A stretch of DNA of 64,000 nucleotides from Candidatus Reconcilbacillus cellulovorans (GCA_002507565.1 MOXJ01000020.1:16682-80681); one strand, 5' to 3'. Shown: positions 46,450 through 55,667, numbered from the stretch's first letter. The notes: a model not told the origin generated them from the letters alone. A program made the numbers and translations.

Positions 46450-48468
46450 ATGCGAAACTGGCTCCAATGGGGCATGGTTGCGGCTTTGCTCGTTTTTACG
46501 GTATCGGTCGTCCCCCCGAAAGAAGCCGATGCAGGGCTAGCCAAGACAAAATTCTTGGGGAATGTCATCAACAATAGCATCCCTTCTGATTTTGCTGTTT
46601 ACTGGAATCAGGTTACCCCTGAAAACGCTACCAAGTGGGGTTCGGTCGAATCCAGCCGCGACAACATGAACTGGTCGACGGCCGATATGATTTACAACTA
46701 CGCTCGCAGTAACGGTTTTCCGTTCAAATTCCACACACTGGTCTGGGGGAGTCAGGAGCCCGGCTGGATCAGCGGGCTTTCGGCTGCAGAACAACAGGCC
46801 GAAGTGATCGAATGGATCCAAGCGGCCGGTCAGCGTTATCCCGACGCAGACTTCGTCGACGTCGTCAACGAACCGCTGCACGCCAAACCTTCCTACCGCA
46901 ATGCCATCGGCGGAGACGGCTCGACAGGTTGGGACTGGGTCATCTGGTCGTTCGAACAGGCGCGCCGCGCATTCCCCAATTCCAAATTGCTGATTAACGA
47001 GTACGGCGTCGAGAACGACCCGAATGCGGCGAGCCAATATGTCCAAATCATCAATCTGTTAAAAAGCCGCGGCTTGATCGACGGCATCGGCATTCAAGGT
47101 CATTATTTCAATCTTGACACGGTTTCAGTCAGTACGCTGCGAACCACGCTCGGTATGCTTGCTGAAACAGGTTTGCCTATTTATGTGTCAGAACTGGATA
47201 TTTCGGGTGATGACGCCACGCAATTGGCTAGATATCAAGAAAAGTTCCCAATTCTATGGGAACATCCTTCTGTCCAAGGGATTACGCTGTGGGGCTATAT
47301 TGAAGGTCAAACCTGGAGATCCGGCACGCATTTGATTACGGCTTCGGGCGTGGAACGACCTGCGTTGCAATGGTTGCGGACGTATTTGGCAGGAGCCGGA
47401 TCCTCGCCGACACCAACGCCGACGCCCACACCGACCGTGACACCAACGGTGACGCCGACACCGACGCCTAGCGCGAACGGCACCCTGCGCGTCGAGTATC
47501 GCGTGGGCGACTCTAGCGCCACCGACAACCAGATGAAACCGCAGCTGCGCATCGTCAACACCGGCTCCCAAGCCGTGCCTCTGACCGAGCTGAAGGTGCG
47601 CTACTGGTACACGAAGAACTCGACGCAGGCCGAACAGTACTTCTGCGACTGGGCGCAGATCGGCTGCTCGAACATCCGGGCGCAGTTCGTGTCGCTGTCG
47701 CAGCCGGTCAGCGGGGCGGACAGCTACATCGAGCTGAGCTTCACGGGCGGAAGCATTCCGGCGGGAGGCAACACGGGCGAGATACAGAACCGGATTCACT
47801 TCACGAACTGGATGAACTACAACGAAACGGACGACTGGTCGTACAACGGGGCGCAGACGACGTGGGGGCCGTCGACGCGGATTACGCTGTATCGCAACGG
47901 CGTGCTGGTATGGGGCACGGAGCCGGGCGGATCGTCGACGCCGACACCGACACCGACGCCGACCCCTACGCCTACGCCGAGCGCGGCGCCCACACCGGCG
48001 CCGTCGGCCGGCGGCAGCCTGGTCGTGCAGTATCGCGCGGCGGACACGAACGCGACGGACAACCAGCTGAAGCCGCATTTTCGGATTGTGAACCGCGGGA
48101 CGACGAGCGTGCCGCTGTCGGAGCTAACGATTCGGTACTGGTACACGGTAGACGGAGACAAGCCGCAGGTGTTCAACTGCGACTGGGCGCAGGTGGGCTG
48201 CTCAAACGTGCGGGGCAGCTTCGTGAAGCTTTCGACGGGCCGGACGGGGGCGGACTACTATATTGAGATCACGTTCACGTCAGGCGCGGGGAGCCTGGCG
48301 CCTGGGGCGAACAGCGGAGACATTCAGGCGCGGATCAACAAGAACGACTGGACGAACTACAACGAGGCGAACGACTACTCGTATGATCCGACGAAGACGA
48401 GTTTTGCGGATTGGAACCGGGTGACGCTGTATCGGAACGGTCAGCTCATCTGGGGCGTCGAACCCTGA
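46450..48468 (+). CDS. celF: Secreted GH10 xylanase, GH10-CBM3-CBM3
   Basis: This is a 672-residue secreted endo-xylanase: signal peptide (to about residue 28), a compact GH10 (about 30-315), a short Thr-Pro linker, CBM3 type I (341-492), linker, and CBM3 type II (520-672). Acid/base Glu141 in VDVVNEPL; nucleophile Glu248 in VSELDISG. It differs from CelC in lacking CBM22 and in its GH10 sequence, so it is not a simple duplicate. The ATG at 46450 is chosen because GAGAGGAGG ends at 46440; the ATG at 46444 is too close. It is separated from celE by a strong terminator, so it is probably a separate transcript. Confidence 0.92.
   Translation: MRNWLQWGMVAALLVFTVSVVPPKEADAGLAKTKFLGNVINNSIPSDFAVYWNQVTPENATKWGSVESSRDNMNWSTADMIYNYARSNGFPFKFHTLVWGSQEPGWISGLSAAEQQAEVIEWIQAAGQRYPDADFVDVVNEPLHAKPSYRNAIGGDGSTGWDWVIWSFEQARRAFPNSKLLINEYGVENDPNAASQYVQIINLLKSRGLIDGIGIQGHYFNLDTVSVSTLRTTLGMLAETGLPIYVSELDISGDDATQLARYQEKFPILWEHPSVQGITLWGYIEGQTWRSGTHLITASGVERPALQWLRTYLAGAGSSPTPTPTPTPTVTPTVTPTPTPSANGTLRVEYRVGDSSATDNQMKPQLRIVNTGSQAVPLTELKVRYWYTKNSTQAEQYFCDWAQIGCSNIRAQFVSLSQPVSGADSYIELSFTGGSIPAGGNTGEIQNRIHFTNWMNYNETDDWSYNGAQTTWGPSTRITLYRNGVLVWGTEPGGSSTPTPTPTPTPTPTPSAAPTPAPSAGGSLVVQYRAADTNATDNQLKPHFRIVNRGTTSVPLSELTIRYWYTVDGDKPQVFNCDWAQVGCSNVRGSFVKLSTGRTGADYYIEITFTSGAGSLAPGANSGDIQARINKNDWTNYNEANDYSYDPTKTSFADWNRVTLYRNGQLIWGVEP
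47470..47925 (+). repeat. CBM3 module, type I copy 4 (celF)
   Basis: 456-bp copy, starting with Ser-Ala-Asn-Gly instead of Ser-Ala-Ser-Gly. Confidence 0.9.
48007..48465 (+). repeat. CBM3 module, type II copy 6 (celF)
   Basis: 459-bp copy; shares ATDNQL with celB and SLAPGANSGDIQAR with celC, a mosaic of other copies. Confidence 0.9.
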
Positions 48469-48501
48469 CCGGTCCTGAACCCGCTTTGAACCGGAACAAA
48501 A

Positions 48502-48543
48502 AAACGGAGGGAGACCGCCCTCGGGCGGCTTCCCTCCGTTTTC
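48502..48543. terminator. Bidirectional terminator between celF and the amidotransferase gene
   Basis: AAACGGAGGGA (48502-48512) pairs with TCCCTCCGTTT (48531-48541), with an inner GCCC/GGGC helix; there are A-runs before and T-runs after. It serves both convergent genes. Confidence 0.85.
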
Positions 48544-48555
48544 GTCATTATCGCT

Positions 48556-49260
48556 CTACTGCGTGGACCGCCGTTCGAAACGGTCAAGAAAATCATATAG
48601 CGCAGCGACGATCTCCCCCACATATCGCCGAGCGCCATCCAGCATTTGTTCTTTCGTTTGAACGAACGGCCCCGGCGTCATCTCATGCGCGCAATGTTCC
48701 ATGATCAGACGAATGTTTTCTTCCTGCATCTCCAGATGAAACTGAAAGCCTACCACCGTATCGCCGTACATGAACGCCTGATTCAGGCACGCCGCGCTCG
48801 ATGCCAATCGAGTCGCCCCGTCCGGAAGCTCGAACGTCTCGCCGTGCCAATGGTATACCGCCATCTCGTCGGGAAACGCACGAAACAGCGGCAGCGCGCG
48901 GCTTTCTGGCGTCCACCGAATCGGAAACCAGCCGATTTCCCTCCAGTCGTTCAGGTACACGTGTGCACCCAACACATCGGCGATTAGCTGGGCGCCGAGA
49001 CAGACGCCGATCACCGTTTTCCCGGCTCGGATCGCCTGTTCGATCGCCCGCTTTTCTCCGACCAGCCAGGGAAAATCTTTTTCGTCGTGCACGCTCATCG
49101 GCCCACCCATGACGACAAGCCAGTCCCACGCTTCCGGGGGCGGCAACCGCTCGCCGGCAAAAAATCGAGTGATGCCGGACGCATGCCCCCTCTCTTCGGC
49201 CCATCGAACGAACGCGCCGGGATTTTCAAACGGAACGTGTTGAGCGAACTGAATGCGCAT
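48556..49260 (-). CDS. Class I glutamine amidotransferase (GMP-synthase-like domain)
   Basis: This is a 234-residue stand-alone GATase1 protein. The nucleophile cysteine is in GVCLGAQLIADVLG, the catalytic His in FQFHLEM (with its Glu), and the oxyanion strand is VVMGGPMSVHD. Such proteins hydrolyse glutamine or act as gamma-glutamyl peptidases; no synthase partner is adjacent, so the reaction is open. The ATG at 49260 has GGGTGAG upstream. It is convergent with celF and shares its terminator. Confidence 0.88.
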   Translation of the reverse strand: MRIQFAQHVPFENPGAFVRWAEERGHASGITRFFAGERLPPPEAWDWLVVMGGPMSVHDEKDFPWLVGEKRAIEQAIRAGKTVIGVCLGAQLIADVLGAHVYLNDWREIGWFPIRWTPESRALPLFRAFPDEMAVYHWHGETFELPDGATRLASSAACLNQAFMYGDTVVGFQFHLEMQEENIRLIMEHCAHEMTPGPFVQTKEQMLDGARRYVGEIVAALYDFLDRFERRSTQ

Positions 49261-49402
49261 GGTCTCGGTCTCACCCTTCTCCGTTACAATCCATCTGAAG
49301 AAACTACTTCTATTGTCTCGATTTTTTGTCCGCCCGTCAAAAGAAAGAAGCCGGACGGTCGAACGGGGCCGCCCGGCTAATCATTCTATGATTCTTTTTT
49401 CT

Positions 49403-50068
49403 TTAATAGATAAAAACTTCCTTTCCTATTGATTCTTGATAGCGTTGATGCCTGTACCTGCGGATCTGTTCAGCCCATTCATTCGAATCACCAGAAGGCG
49501 GCCGCAGCTGTCCGCGCTTGACCAATTCATCATAAAGACGGCTGATACTCATCATTTTTCGATATTCGGACGGCATGATCTCGTTCCAATATTGCTCCTC
49601 ACTTACACCCATGGCTTCTAATACTTGCCGATGAAATCGTCGTATATCAGAATCAGGGGGCAAACTTTCGAGAAACGCTTTCGCTTTCTGAACTTCTTTC
49701 ATTGCCTCGTCAAGAGAAACACCGACGTTTTCTTTCATTGCCTGCTGATAAAGCAGCTCTTCTGTAATCCACTCCTCCAGCAACATCTCATCCGTCGGCG
49801 GTGTTTCGCTTTTCAGCTCCGCTTCACTCTGTCGGAACGCTTTGTATCGTTCAAATTGGCGGGTTGTTAATACAGCATCCCTGACGCGCACCTTAATTTT
49901 GTCGGGCATTGAATCTGTTTTCACAAGCTTTAAATTTAACTTTTTAAATACGTCGATCTTTTCTGAATATGCTGATACAGGAACGAAAGACCACGTCACA
50001 GACGCGAAAATACAAACTCCAAATAACCCGGTCAAACTCAACAAAATAACTTTACGAGTCGATTTCAT
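49403..50068 (-). CDS. Secreted or membrane-anchored SurA-N-like helical protein
   Basis: This is a 221-residue protein with an N-terminal hydrophobic segment (VILLSLTGLFGVCIFASVTW, residues 7-26), then a helical region that resembles the chaperone part of SurA/PrsA-like foldases: VRDAVLTTRQFERYKAFRQS, LLEEWITEELLYQQAMKENV, MGVSEEQYWNEIMPSEYRK. No parvulin isomerase domain follows, so it is not a full PrsA. An extracytoplasmic role is likely. The ATG at 50068 follows GGGGGA. It is divergent from the regulator at 50254. Its base composition is lower in GC than most genes here. Confidence 0.65.
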   Translation of the reverse strand: MKSTRKVILLSLTGLFGVCIFASVTWSFVPVSAYSEKIDVFKKLNLKLVKTDSMPDKIKVRVRDAVLTTRQFERYKAFRQSEAELKSETPPTDEMLLEEWITEELLYQQAMKENVGVSLDEAMKEVQKAKAFLESLPPDSDIRRFHRQVLEAMGVSEEQYWNEIMPSEYRKMMSISRLYDELVKRGQLRPPSGDSNEWAEQIRRYRHQRYQESIGKEVFIY

Positions 50069-50116
50069 ATAAATTCCCCCTTAATCCCCAACATACAGCC
50101 GCACCTTTCACCATTC

Positions 50117-50144
50117 AATATACCCGATTTTTTCTTGTTCACAA
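50117..50144 (-). promoter_or_regulatory. Promoter of the SurA-N-like gene
   Basis: On the minus strand, TTGTGA (50144-50139), 16 bp, TATATT (50122-50117), about 50 bp upstream of the start codon. Confidence 0.55.
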
Positions 50145-50178
50145 GTACTATCTTTGCATATTACCTTCCTCATCCCTA

Positions 50179-50207
50179 TTGACATCCAATCGATTTTCCT
50201 GTATTCT
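50179..50207 (+). promoter_or_regulatory. Promoter of the LuxR-type regulator
   Basis: Perfect TTGACA (50179-50184), 17 bp, TATTCT (50202-50207), about 45 bp upstream of the GTG start. Confidence 0.65.
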
Positions 50208-50253
50208 TTCTCATATCCATCTAATTTCAATGTGTTTCAAGGGTGTCATCATC

Positions 50254-50907
50254 GTGAATGGCTCTTTTTCTTTCCTCTTCGTGGACAATCATCCGGCATG
50301 CCGACCGGTTTTGCATTCCTTATTGGAATCAGAATTCGGCACCTTTTACGCGCATATCTTGACAAGCACCCGAGAAGCGTTGAAAGAAAGCGAACTGGGA
50401 ACATTCGACACTGCCGTTATCCGCCCACAAACTGACAGCGACTCAGAGGAAACGGATTTCGAATTGATTTCACGTCTTCGTCGATCATGTGTTAAAACCA
50501 TTATCATTACTTCTACATGTTCTGAAACCTGGATCGAAGACGTATTGTGTTTTGATCCCGATGCACTGTTCGAACCGGATGCCGACGAGAACCCCACCGT
50601 TATTATTGAAGCCATTCGGAATGTATTAGCGGGTCAACGTTTCATTTTTGGAGCGAGAATTGCGAAATTGCTTCTCCAAATCGGTTATTCATGGAAAAAA
50701 GATAAAATCAATCGTCTCATCACAGGCCACGAGCGAAAGATTCTTCAGCTCGTTTATGACGTCCTTTCCTATTCCCATATTGCTCGAGAACTGCATTATA
50801 CAGAACAAACTGTCCGTAACGCCGTTCATCGTATCTTACGAAAAACCGGCTGCTCCTCCGGCCGCGAAGCGGCGGAATGGGCAAAACGCCGAGGATTACT
50901 CGATTAA
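50254..50907 (+). CDS. LuxR/NarL-type regulator with a degenerate receiver domain
   Basis: This is a 217-residue protein built like a NarL-family response regulator. The N-terminal FLFVDNHPACRPVLHSLL matches the start of a receiver, but the usual phosphoacceptor Asp segment reads FDTAVIRPQTDSDSEETDF, with no Asp at the expected place. The C-terminal HTH is clear: HERKILQLVYDVLSYSHIAR and EQTVRNAVHRILRKTG (residues about 155-205). It probably acts independently of phosphorylation. The GTG at 50254 follows AAGGGTG; the ATG at 50230 is an alternative. No kinase is adjacent. It is divergent from the SurA-N-like gene, its most likely target. Confidence 0.75.
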   Translation: MNGSFSFLFVDNHPACRPVLHSLLESEFGTFYAHILTSTREALKESELGTFDTAVIRPQTDSDSEETDFELISRLRRSCVKTIIITSTCSETWIEDVLCFDPDALFEPDADENPTVIIEAIRNVLAGQRFIFGARIAKLLLQIGYSWKKDKINRLITGHERKILQLVYDVLSYSHIARELHYTEQTVRNAVHRILRKTGCSSGREAAEWAKRRGLLD

Positions 50908-51010
50908 ATGCTAGACACCTTTCAAGCAATTCGTACACAAATATCATTTATCATTTTTGAGAGGCACGGGGCCGGGCGCTGACCGGACCGATCCGCAGAC
51001 CGCGCTCCCC

Positions 51011-53656
51011 CTATACACACCGGCTGTATCCACACGAGACGCAAGTCTTGCACCCTTCCGCGCTGACGAGCGTCGCCGATCCGCACGACGGGCACAAATC
51101 CGGCGCGGTGTCAGGCGTCGCGGCAGTCGTCGGCCGTTCGGCCGGTTTCATACCGCCGTCGCACCCGGTGCCCCCGGCGGACTCGGTCCTGCCGGCTGCA
51201 AAGTTGCCGCCGGAATCGCACGCACCGCCTTCCAAGTGCATCTCCAGCGCCTTGGCGACCGCATCCGCAATGGATTCGACGCGCCCCGGACCGAATCCGA
51301 CCGCGCCGGAGCCGCCGATGCCTTTCAGATGTTTGATCAGAAGTCGCGCCTTGTTGCCGTGGTCGCCGTATCGCAAAAACAGCGAGCAGACGCGGCCGAG
51401 CGCCTCGGACATCGCGAACACGTCCGACCCCGCCTTGCCGACGTTCAGGAAAATCTCGATCGGCGAGCCCGTCTCGTCGTTGTTGATCGTGATGTAGGCC
51501 GCGCCGAGCGGCGTGTTCAGCTTGTAGGTCGCGCCGCGCAACACTTGCGGACGCCGCCGGTACTGCCGGTCAAGCACGTCGGTCGCGGCCGCGCTGCCGT
51601 CCGCCGGACCGGCGGTCTGGCCCGAAGCGATGGCGCCCGCGCCTCGGGACGCGGCACCGGTTTCGCCTGCGCCGACGTCCGCCGCGTCAGCCTTCGTGTC
51701 GGTGTTATCGCCGACGCTTTTCGCCTTGTCCGCCGTATGCAGCACCTGCTGATCGCGGCTGCCGTCGCGGTAAATCGTCACGCCCTTGCAGCCGAGTTCG
51801 AACGCCAGTTCGTAGAGTTTTTTCGTCTCTTCAATCGTGAAATCCGCGGGACAATTGGCCGTTTTCGAGATCGAGCTGTCGACCCAACGCTGGATGGCCG
51901 CCTGGACGCGGATATGGTCTTCGGCCGTCAGATCCATCGCCGTCACGAAATAATCGGGCAGCGGCTCGCCGGGATGCCGGTCCATCCATTCCTGCGCAAT
52001 CGGCACGACCTGCCGGTCGAACCCGAGGCGGCTCTGGCGATAATATTCAAAAGCGAAATACGGCTCGATGCCGGTCGACGTGCCGACCATCGTGCCCGTG
52101 CTTCCCGTCGGCGCCTGGGTGAGCAGCGTGACGTTGCGGATGCCTTTGCGGCGGACGGCCTCGCCGACTTCGGGATAAACGGCGACCATGTTGCGCATGA
52201 AGCCGCTTTGCAGAAACTTCTTGGCGTCGAACCGCGGAAACGGCCCCTTTTCCTCCGCCAAGTCGGCGGACGCCAGATATGCTTCCCTCGCGATGAATCC
52301 GTACAGCTTGTCCAGAAATTGCAGCGACTCCGGACCGCCGTACCGGATGCCGAGGCGGATGAGCAGTTCCGCCAGCCCCATCGTGCCGAGGCCGACGCGC
52401 CGTTCGCTTTTCTGGTTCGCCTCGTTTTCCGGAAAATGATACGGCGTCTTGTCGATGACGTTGTCGAGAAAACGCACCGCATAACGAACGACGCGCGCCA
52501 GTTCGTCCCAGGCGACGTCGTTGCGCTCGGCGTCGTAAAACTTCGCCAGGTTGATCGCCGACAGGTTGCAGACACCCCAAGCTGGAAGCCCTTGCTCTCC
52601 ACAGGGGTTAGTACATATAATTGGATTAAAATACCAACTATTCGACATCTGATTGTAATATTCCATGAACACGACGCCCGGCTCGGCTGATTTCCAGGCG
52701 GATTCGATGATGAGGTGCCACAGCTCGCGCGCTTTGACCGTGCGGTACACTTTCACCGGCTTGCCGAGCCGCTTCCACTTTTCCAGATCGCCGTCCCACA
52801 GCCGGTCGTAGTCGGGATCGCGCGTTTCGGGAAAGACAAGCTCCCAGTCGGTATCTTCCTTGACCGCCTTCATAAACGCGTTGCTGACGCAGACCGACAG
52901 GTTGGCGTTCGTCACCTGCCCCATCTGGGTTTTGACCGTGATAAAGTCGGGCAGGTCGGGATGCCAGTCGTTCAGCATGAGCATCAGCGCGCCGCGCCGA
53001 CTGCCGCCCTGTTCGATCAGTCCGGTCGCGTAGCTGAACAGTCCGCCCCACGACACCGCACCGCTCGACGTGCCGCTGACGCCGGCCACGATCGCCCGCC
53101 GCGGCCGGAGCGTGGACAGGTTGATGCCGACGCCGCCGCCGCGCGCCATAATTTCCGTCATTTGCGCTAGCGTGTGCATGATGCCGCCGCGGCTGTCGTG
53201 CGGAGACGGCAACACGTAACAGTTGAACAGCGTCAGCTCGTCGCTGGCACCCGCCCCGGCCGCGATCCGGCCGCCGGGGACGAGTTTCCAGTCGTCGAGC
53301 AGGTACCGGAATTTTTCCGTCCACTCCCGCCGTTTCTCCGGCGTCGCTTCGACCGACGCGATCGCCGACGCCAGACGGTCCCACATTTGCTCCGGCGCCG
53401 TCTCGCGGACGAGCGTCAGCCGGTCGATCGTCGTTTCCACCGCGTCGCCGCTGCGCAGCCGAACGACGACGCGGACGCCGTCGCGTTCGACGACTTCGCC
53501 GACTTCTTTCGTCGGAAACTTCGGGTCGTCCTTCATCAACACCAGCACCGTGTCGCCGACGCGCGTCTTTTCTGGGTCGGGTTCTTTCAGCGCGTAGCGG
53601 TCGAGAAAAATTTTTTCGCTCAGCCCTTCCAGCCGGGCGGTCGTTTTTGCTTTCAA
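51011..53656 (-). CDS. nrdJ: Adenosylcobalamin-dependent (class II) ribonucleotide reductase
   Basis: This 881-residue enzyme reduces ribonucleotides using a B12-derived radical. Core motifs: LTLFNCYVLPSPHDSRGGI (first redox Cys), GGGVGINLSTLRPRRA, the radical-site NPCGEQ with GVCNLSAINL, and PTGSTGTMVGTSTGIEPYF. A low-complexity Ala/Gly/Asp spacer (about residues 690-745) leads to a C-terminal domain with a zinc-ribbon-like tail (CPSCGSATL and CKTCVSCGYSRC). A TTG start at 53656 is chosen for AAGGAGG at 8 bp. The cofactor could come from the adenosyltransferase at 17219. NrdR-like boxes precede it. Confidence 0.94.
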   Translation of the reverse strand: MKAKTTARLEGLSEKIFLDRYALKEPDPEKTRVGDTVLVLMKDDPKFPTKEVGEVVERDGVRVVVRLRSGDAVETTIDRLTLVRETAPEQMWDRLASAIASVEATPEKRREWTEKFRYLLDDWKLVPGGRIAAGAGASDELTLFNCYVLPSPHDSRGGIMHTLAQMTEIMARGGGVGINLSTLRPRRAIVAGVSGTSSGAVSWGGLFSYATGLIEQGGSRRGALMLMLNDWHPDLPDFITVKTQMGQVTNANLSVCVSNAFMKAVKEDTDWELVFPETRDPDYDRLWDGDLEKWKRLGKPVKVYRTVKARELWHLIIESAWKSAEPGVVFMEYYNQMSNSWYFNPIICTNPCGEQGLPAWGVCNLSAINLAKFYDAERNDVAWDELARVVRYAVRFLDNVIDKTPYHFPENEANQKSERRVGLGTMGLAELLIRLGIRYGGPESLQFLDKLYGFIAREAYLASADLAEEKGPFPRFDAKKFLQSGFMRNMVAVYPEVGEAVRRKGIRNVTLLTQAPTGSTGTMVGTSTGIEPYFAFEYYRQSRLGFDRQVVPIAQEWMDRHPGEPLPDYFVTAMDLTAEDHIRVQAAIQRWVDSSISKTANCPADFTIEETKKLYELAFELGCKGVTIYRDGSRDQQVLHTADKAKSVGDNTDTKADAADVGAGETGAASRGAGAIASGQTAGPADGSAAATDVLDRQYRRRPQVLRGATYKLNTPLGAAYITINNDETGSPIEIFLNVGKAGSDVFAMSEALGRVCSLFLRYGDHGNKARLLIKHLKGIGGSGAVGFGPGRVESIADAVAKALEMHLEGGACDSGGNFAAGRTESAGGTGCDGGMKPAERPTTAATPDTAPDLCPSCGSATLVSAEGCKTCVSCGYSRCV

Positions 53657-53695
53657 CGGCGCAACCTCCTTTTCCGCCTGCCGGACGATTGCCGA

Positions 53696-53740
53696 ACGCC
53701 AGATATAGTATCTTCCACGATTATACACTACGATATATGG
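53696..53740 (-). promoter_or_regulatory. nrdJ promoter region with two NrdR-like boxes
   Basis: On the minus strand, ATACTATATCTGGCGT (53711-53696) matches about 12 of 16 positions of the NrdR box. A weaker partner lies at 53740-53725 (CCATATATCGTAGTGT). Start-to-start distance is 29 bp, near three helical turns, and TATAAT (53725-53720) lies between them. The arrangement fits NrdR repression of ribonucleotide reductase genes. Confidence 0.45.
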
Positions 53741-53809
53741 ACCCGCCAGTGATGTCCCGGTCCTTTCGCTCTTGAGGCCGCCTCGCCCGGCGGTGCTTTT
53801 CGTTTTTTG

Positions 53810-53818
53810 TGCTATAAT
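53810..53818 (+). promoter_or_regulatory. Extended -10 promoter of the dat gene
   Basis: TGC-TATAAT (hexamer 53813-53818), 32 bp before the dat start codon; no clear -35. Confidence 0.5.
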
Positions 53819-53849
53819 ACGGGAAAAATCATGCGGGAGGCGCCCATCC

Positions 53850-54686
53850 ATGCATATGATTTACGGCAATCGCGTCGTCCGTCGCGAGGACGTCCGCATT
53901 TCGCCGCTGGACCGCGGATACTATTTCGGCGACGGCGTTTATGAAGTTATTCGCGTCTATGCGGGCCGCCTGTTCGAGGCGGACGCGCATTTTCGCCGTC
54001 TTGCCCGAAGCGCGGAAGGCATCGGCCTCAAGCCGCCGATTGCGACGAACGAGCTGCGCGGGCTGATCGACCGGCTTCTTGCGCTCGACGGCGTGACCGA
54101 CGGCACGGTCTACCTGCAGATGACGCGCGGCGTCGCGCCGAGGACACATGCTTTTCCGTCCGCCGCCGAACCGGTCGTCGTCGGCTGGGCGGATCCGTAC
54201 GAGCGGCCGGTCGCCGCCATGGAGCAGGGTGTACGCGTCGTCACCGTCGCGGACATCCGCTGGCTGCGGTGCGACCTGAAAACGCTCAATCTGTTGCCGA
54301 ACGTGCTCGCCCGCCAACAGGCGGTCGAACGCGGCGCGGCGGAGGCGGTGCTGCACCGCGACGGCGTCGTGACGGAAGCGAGCGCCGCCAACGTTATGAT
54401 CGTGAAGAACGGCATCATCCGGACGCATCCGGCCGACCACCGCATTCTGCGCGGCGTCACGCGCGACGTCGTCCTGCGCCTTGCCTGCGAGCTCGGCATC
54501 GCCGTCGAGGAAACGCCGTTTACCGTGGACGAGCTGTACGCCGCCGACGAGGCGTTTCTGACGGGAACGACGGTCGAAATCATGCCGATCGTCGAAGCCG
54601 ACGGCCGGCCGATCGGCGACGGTCGGCCCGGTCCGGTCGTCCGGCGGCTTCAGCGGGCGTTCGCCGAACTGTTGCCCGAAACATGA
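53850..54686 (+). CDS. dat: D-amino-acid aminotransferase
   Basis: This is a 278-residue fold-type IV PLP aminotransferase. The Lys that binds PLP lies in LKTLNLLPNVLARQQA (about residue 147). Other family marks are PLDRGYYFGDGVYEVIRVY near the start, VVTEASAANVMIVKNG and FLTGTTVEIMPIVEADG. The short IYGN start and the DRGYYFGDG block favour D-alanine transaminase over branched-chain or aminodeoxychorismate relatives; it supplies D-glutamate and D-alanine for the cell wall. The ATG at 53850 follows GGGAGG at 9 bp. Confidence 0.9.
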   Translation: MHMIYGNRVVRREDVRISPLDRGYYFGDGVYEVIRVYAGRLFEADAHFRRLARSAEGIGLKPPIATNELRGLIDRLLALDGVTDGTVYLQMTRGVAPRTHAFPSAAEPVVVGWADPYERPVAAMEQGVRVVTVADIRWLRCDLKTLNLLPNVLARQQAVERGAAEAVLHRDGVVTEASAANVMIVKNGIIRTHPADHRILRGVTRDVVLRLACELGIAVEETPFTVDELYAADEAFLTGTTVEIMPIVEADGRPIGDGRPGPVVRRLQRAFAELLPET

Positions 54687-54732
54687 CGTTCGGCGCCATA
54701 GGTCGGCGGATCGACCGCCGGCGAAGTCGATC

Positions 54733-54762
54733 GACCGTCCGACCGCCGACCGTCCGACCGCA
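54733..54762. repeat. Two tandem 15-bp GC-rich repeats
   Basis: GACCGTCCGACCGCC followed by GACCGTCCGACCGCA, between dat and lipM. The rest of this 141-bp gap shows no gene. Confidence 0.6.
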
Positions 54763-54827
54763 GGCCGCTGGCGCCGCCGACCGCCCTGCTTCATCAAGCA
54801 CGAACGGCAAAACGGCTCCGGTTCGGC

Positions 54828-55667
54828 TCACCGCCGCAAATTCCACTCGTCCGCACCGTATTTTTCCCGGACGAGCCCGTCGGCCAGCCTTCGTTCTTCC
54901 TCCGTCAGCTCCCCCGGCACGAGTACCGCGCCCATTGCGGCGGCGAACGCCTCGGTAAACACTTGTTCCGCTTCCTCGACGTCGATCGCCGGTCGGCCGC
55001 GCGCGACGAGCAGTTCGTTGACCGACGCCGCCTTTCGGGCAAACGCGGCCGCCGCCACCGCCCGCGCCTGCTCGCTCGGATAGCGCAACACCGCAAACAG
55101 CTTGTCCGCGTCGAGCTCCAGCGGAACCGACCCGTGCTGCAGCACCGCTCCCCGCGACCGCATCTGGGCGCTGCCGGCGATTTTGCGCCCGTCGACGACG
55201 AGTTCGTACCACGACGGCGAATCGAAACAAGCGGCCGTGCCGGGGGCAGGCGCCCGGCCGGCCCGCCCGATGCCGTCCGTCCACGCGACCATGTCCGCTT
55301 CCAGCCCGAGCCTGCGAAACCCTTCCAACAGCCAAACGCTCAGCTCGCGATACGATTCGGTGACACTGCGCGGCACGTCGCGTTCGGACACGACGAGGCT
55401 GTACGTCAGCTCTCGGTCGTGCAGCACCGCGCGGCCGCCCGTCGGTCTCCGCACAAACCCGATACCGCGCTCCTGCAGTCGGTCGAAATCGATCTCCCGC
55501 TCCGCCCTCTGGAAACAGCCGATGGACAACGTCGGCGGATTCCAGCCGTAAAACCGAATGGTCGGCATCCCTCCGCCTTTGCCGTACGCGATCAAAATCG
55601 CCTCGTCGATCGCCATGTTTTCCGCCGGCGAACGGTTACCCGTCCGCAACAGCCGCCATTGCCGCAT
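54828..55667 (-). CDS. lipM: Octanoyltransferase LipM
   Basis: This 279-residue enzyme moves octanoyl from acyl carrier protein to GcvH, the first step of lipoate synthesis in Bacillales. It matches LipM closely: SPAENMAIDEAIL near the start, IRFYGWNPPTLSIGCFQ, FVRRPTGGRAVLHDRELTYS, and the catalytic cysteine in ACFDSPSWYELVVDGRKIAG. The Cys distinguishes it from LplA lipoate ligases. In B. subtilis lipM is also close to yqhG-yqhH, as here. A good promoter lies upstream. Confidence 0.92.
   Translation of the reverse strand: MRQWRLLRTGNRSPAENMAIDEAILIAYGKGGGMPTIRFYGWNPPTLSIGCFQRAEREIDFDRLQERGIGFVRRPTGGRAVLHDRELTYSLVVSERDVPRSVTESYRELSVWLLEGFRRLGLEADMVAWTDGIGRAGRAPAPGTAACFDSPSWYELVVDGRKIAGSAQMRSRGAVLQHGSVPLELDADKLFAVLRYPSEQARAVAAAAFARKAASVNELLVARGRPAIDVEEAEQVFTEAFAAAMGAVLVPGELTEEERRLADGLVREKYGADEWNLRR

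Noticed and set aside
53657..53849. Possible cobalamin riboswitch before the B12-dependent ribonucleotide reductase
   Set aside because: No B12-box-like sequence is visible and the space between promoter and start is too short for the aptamer.
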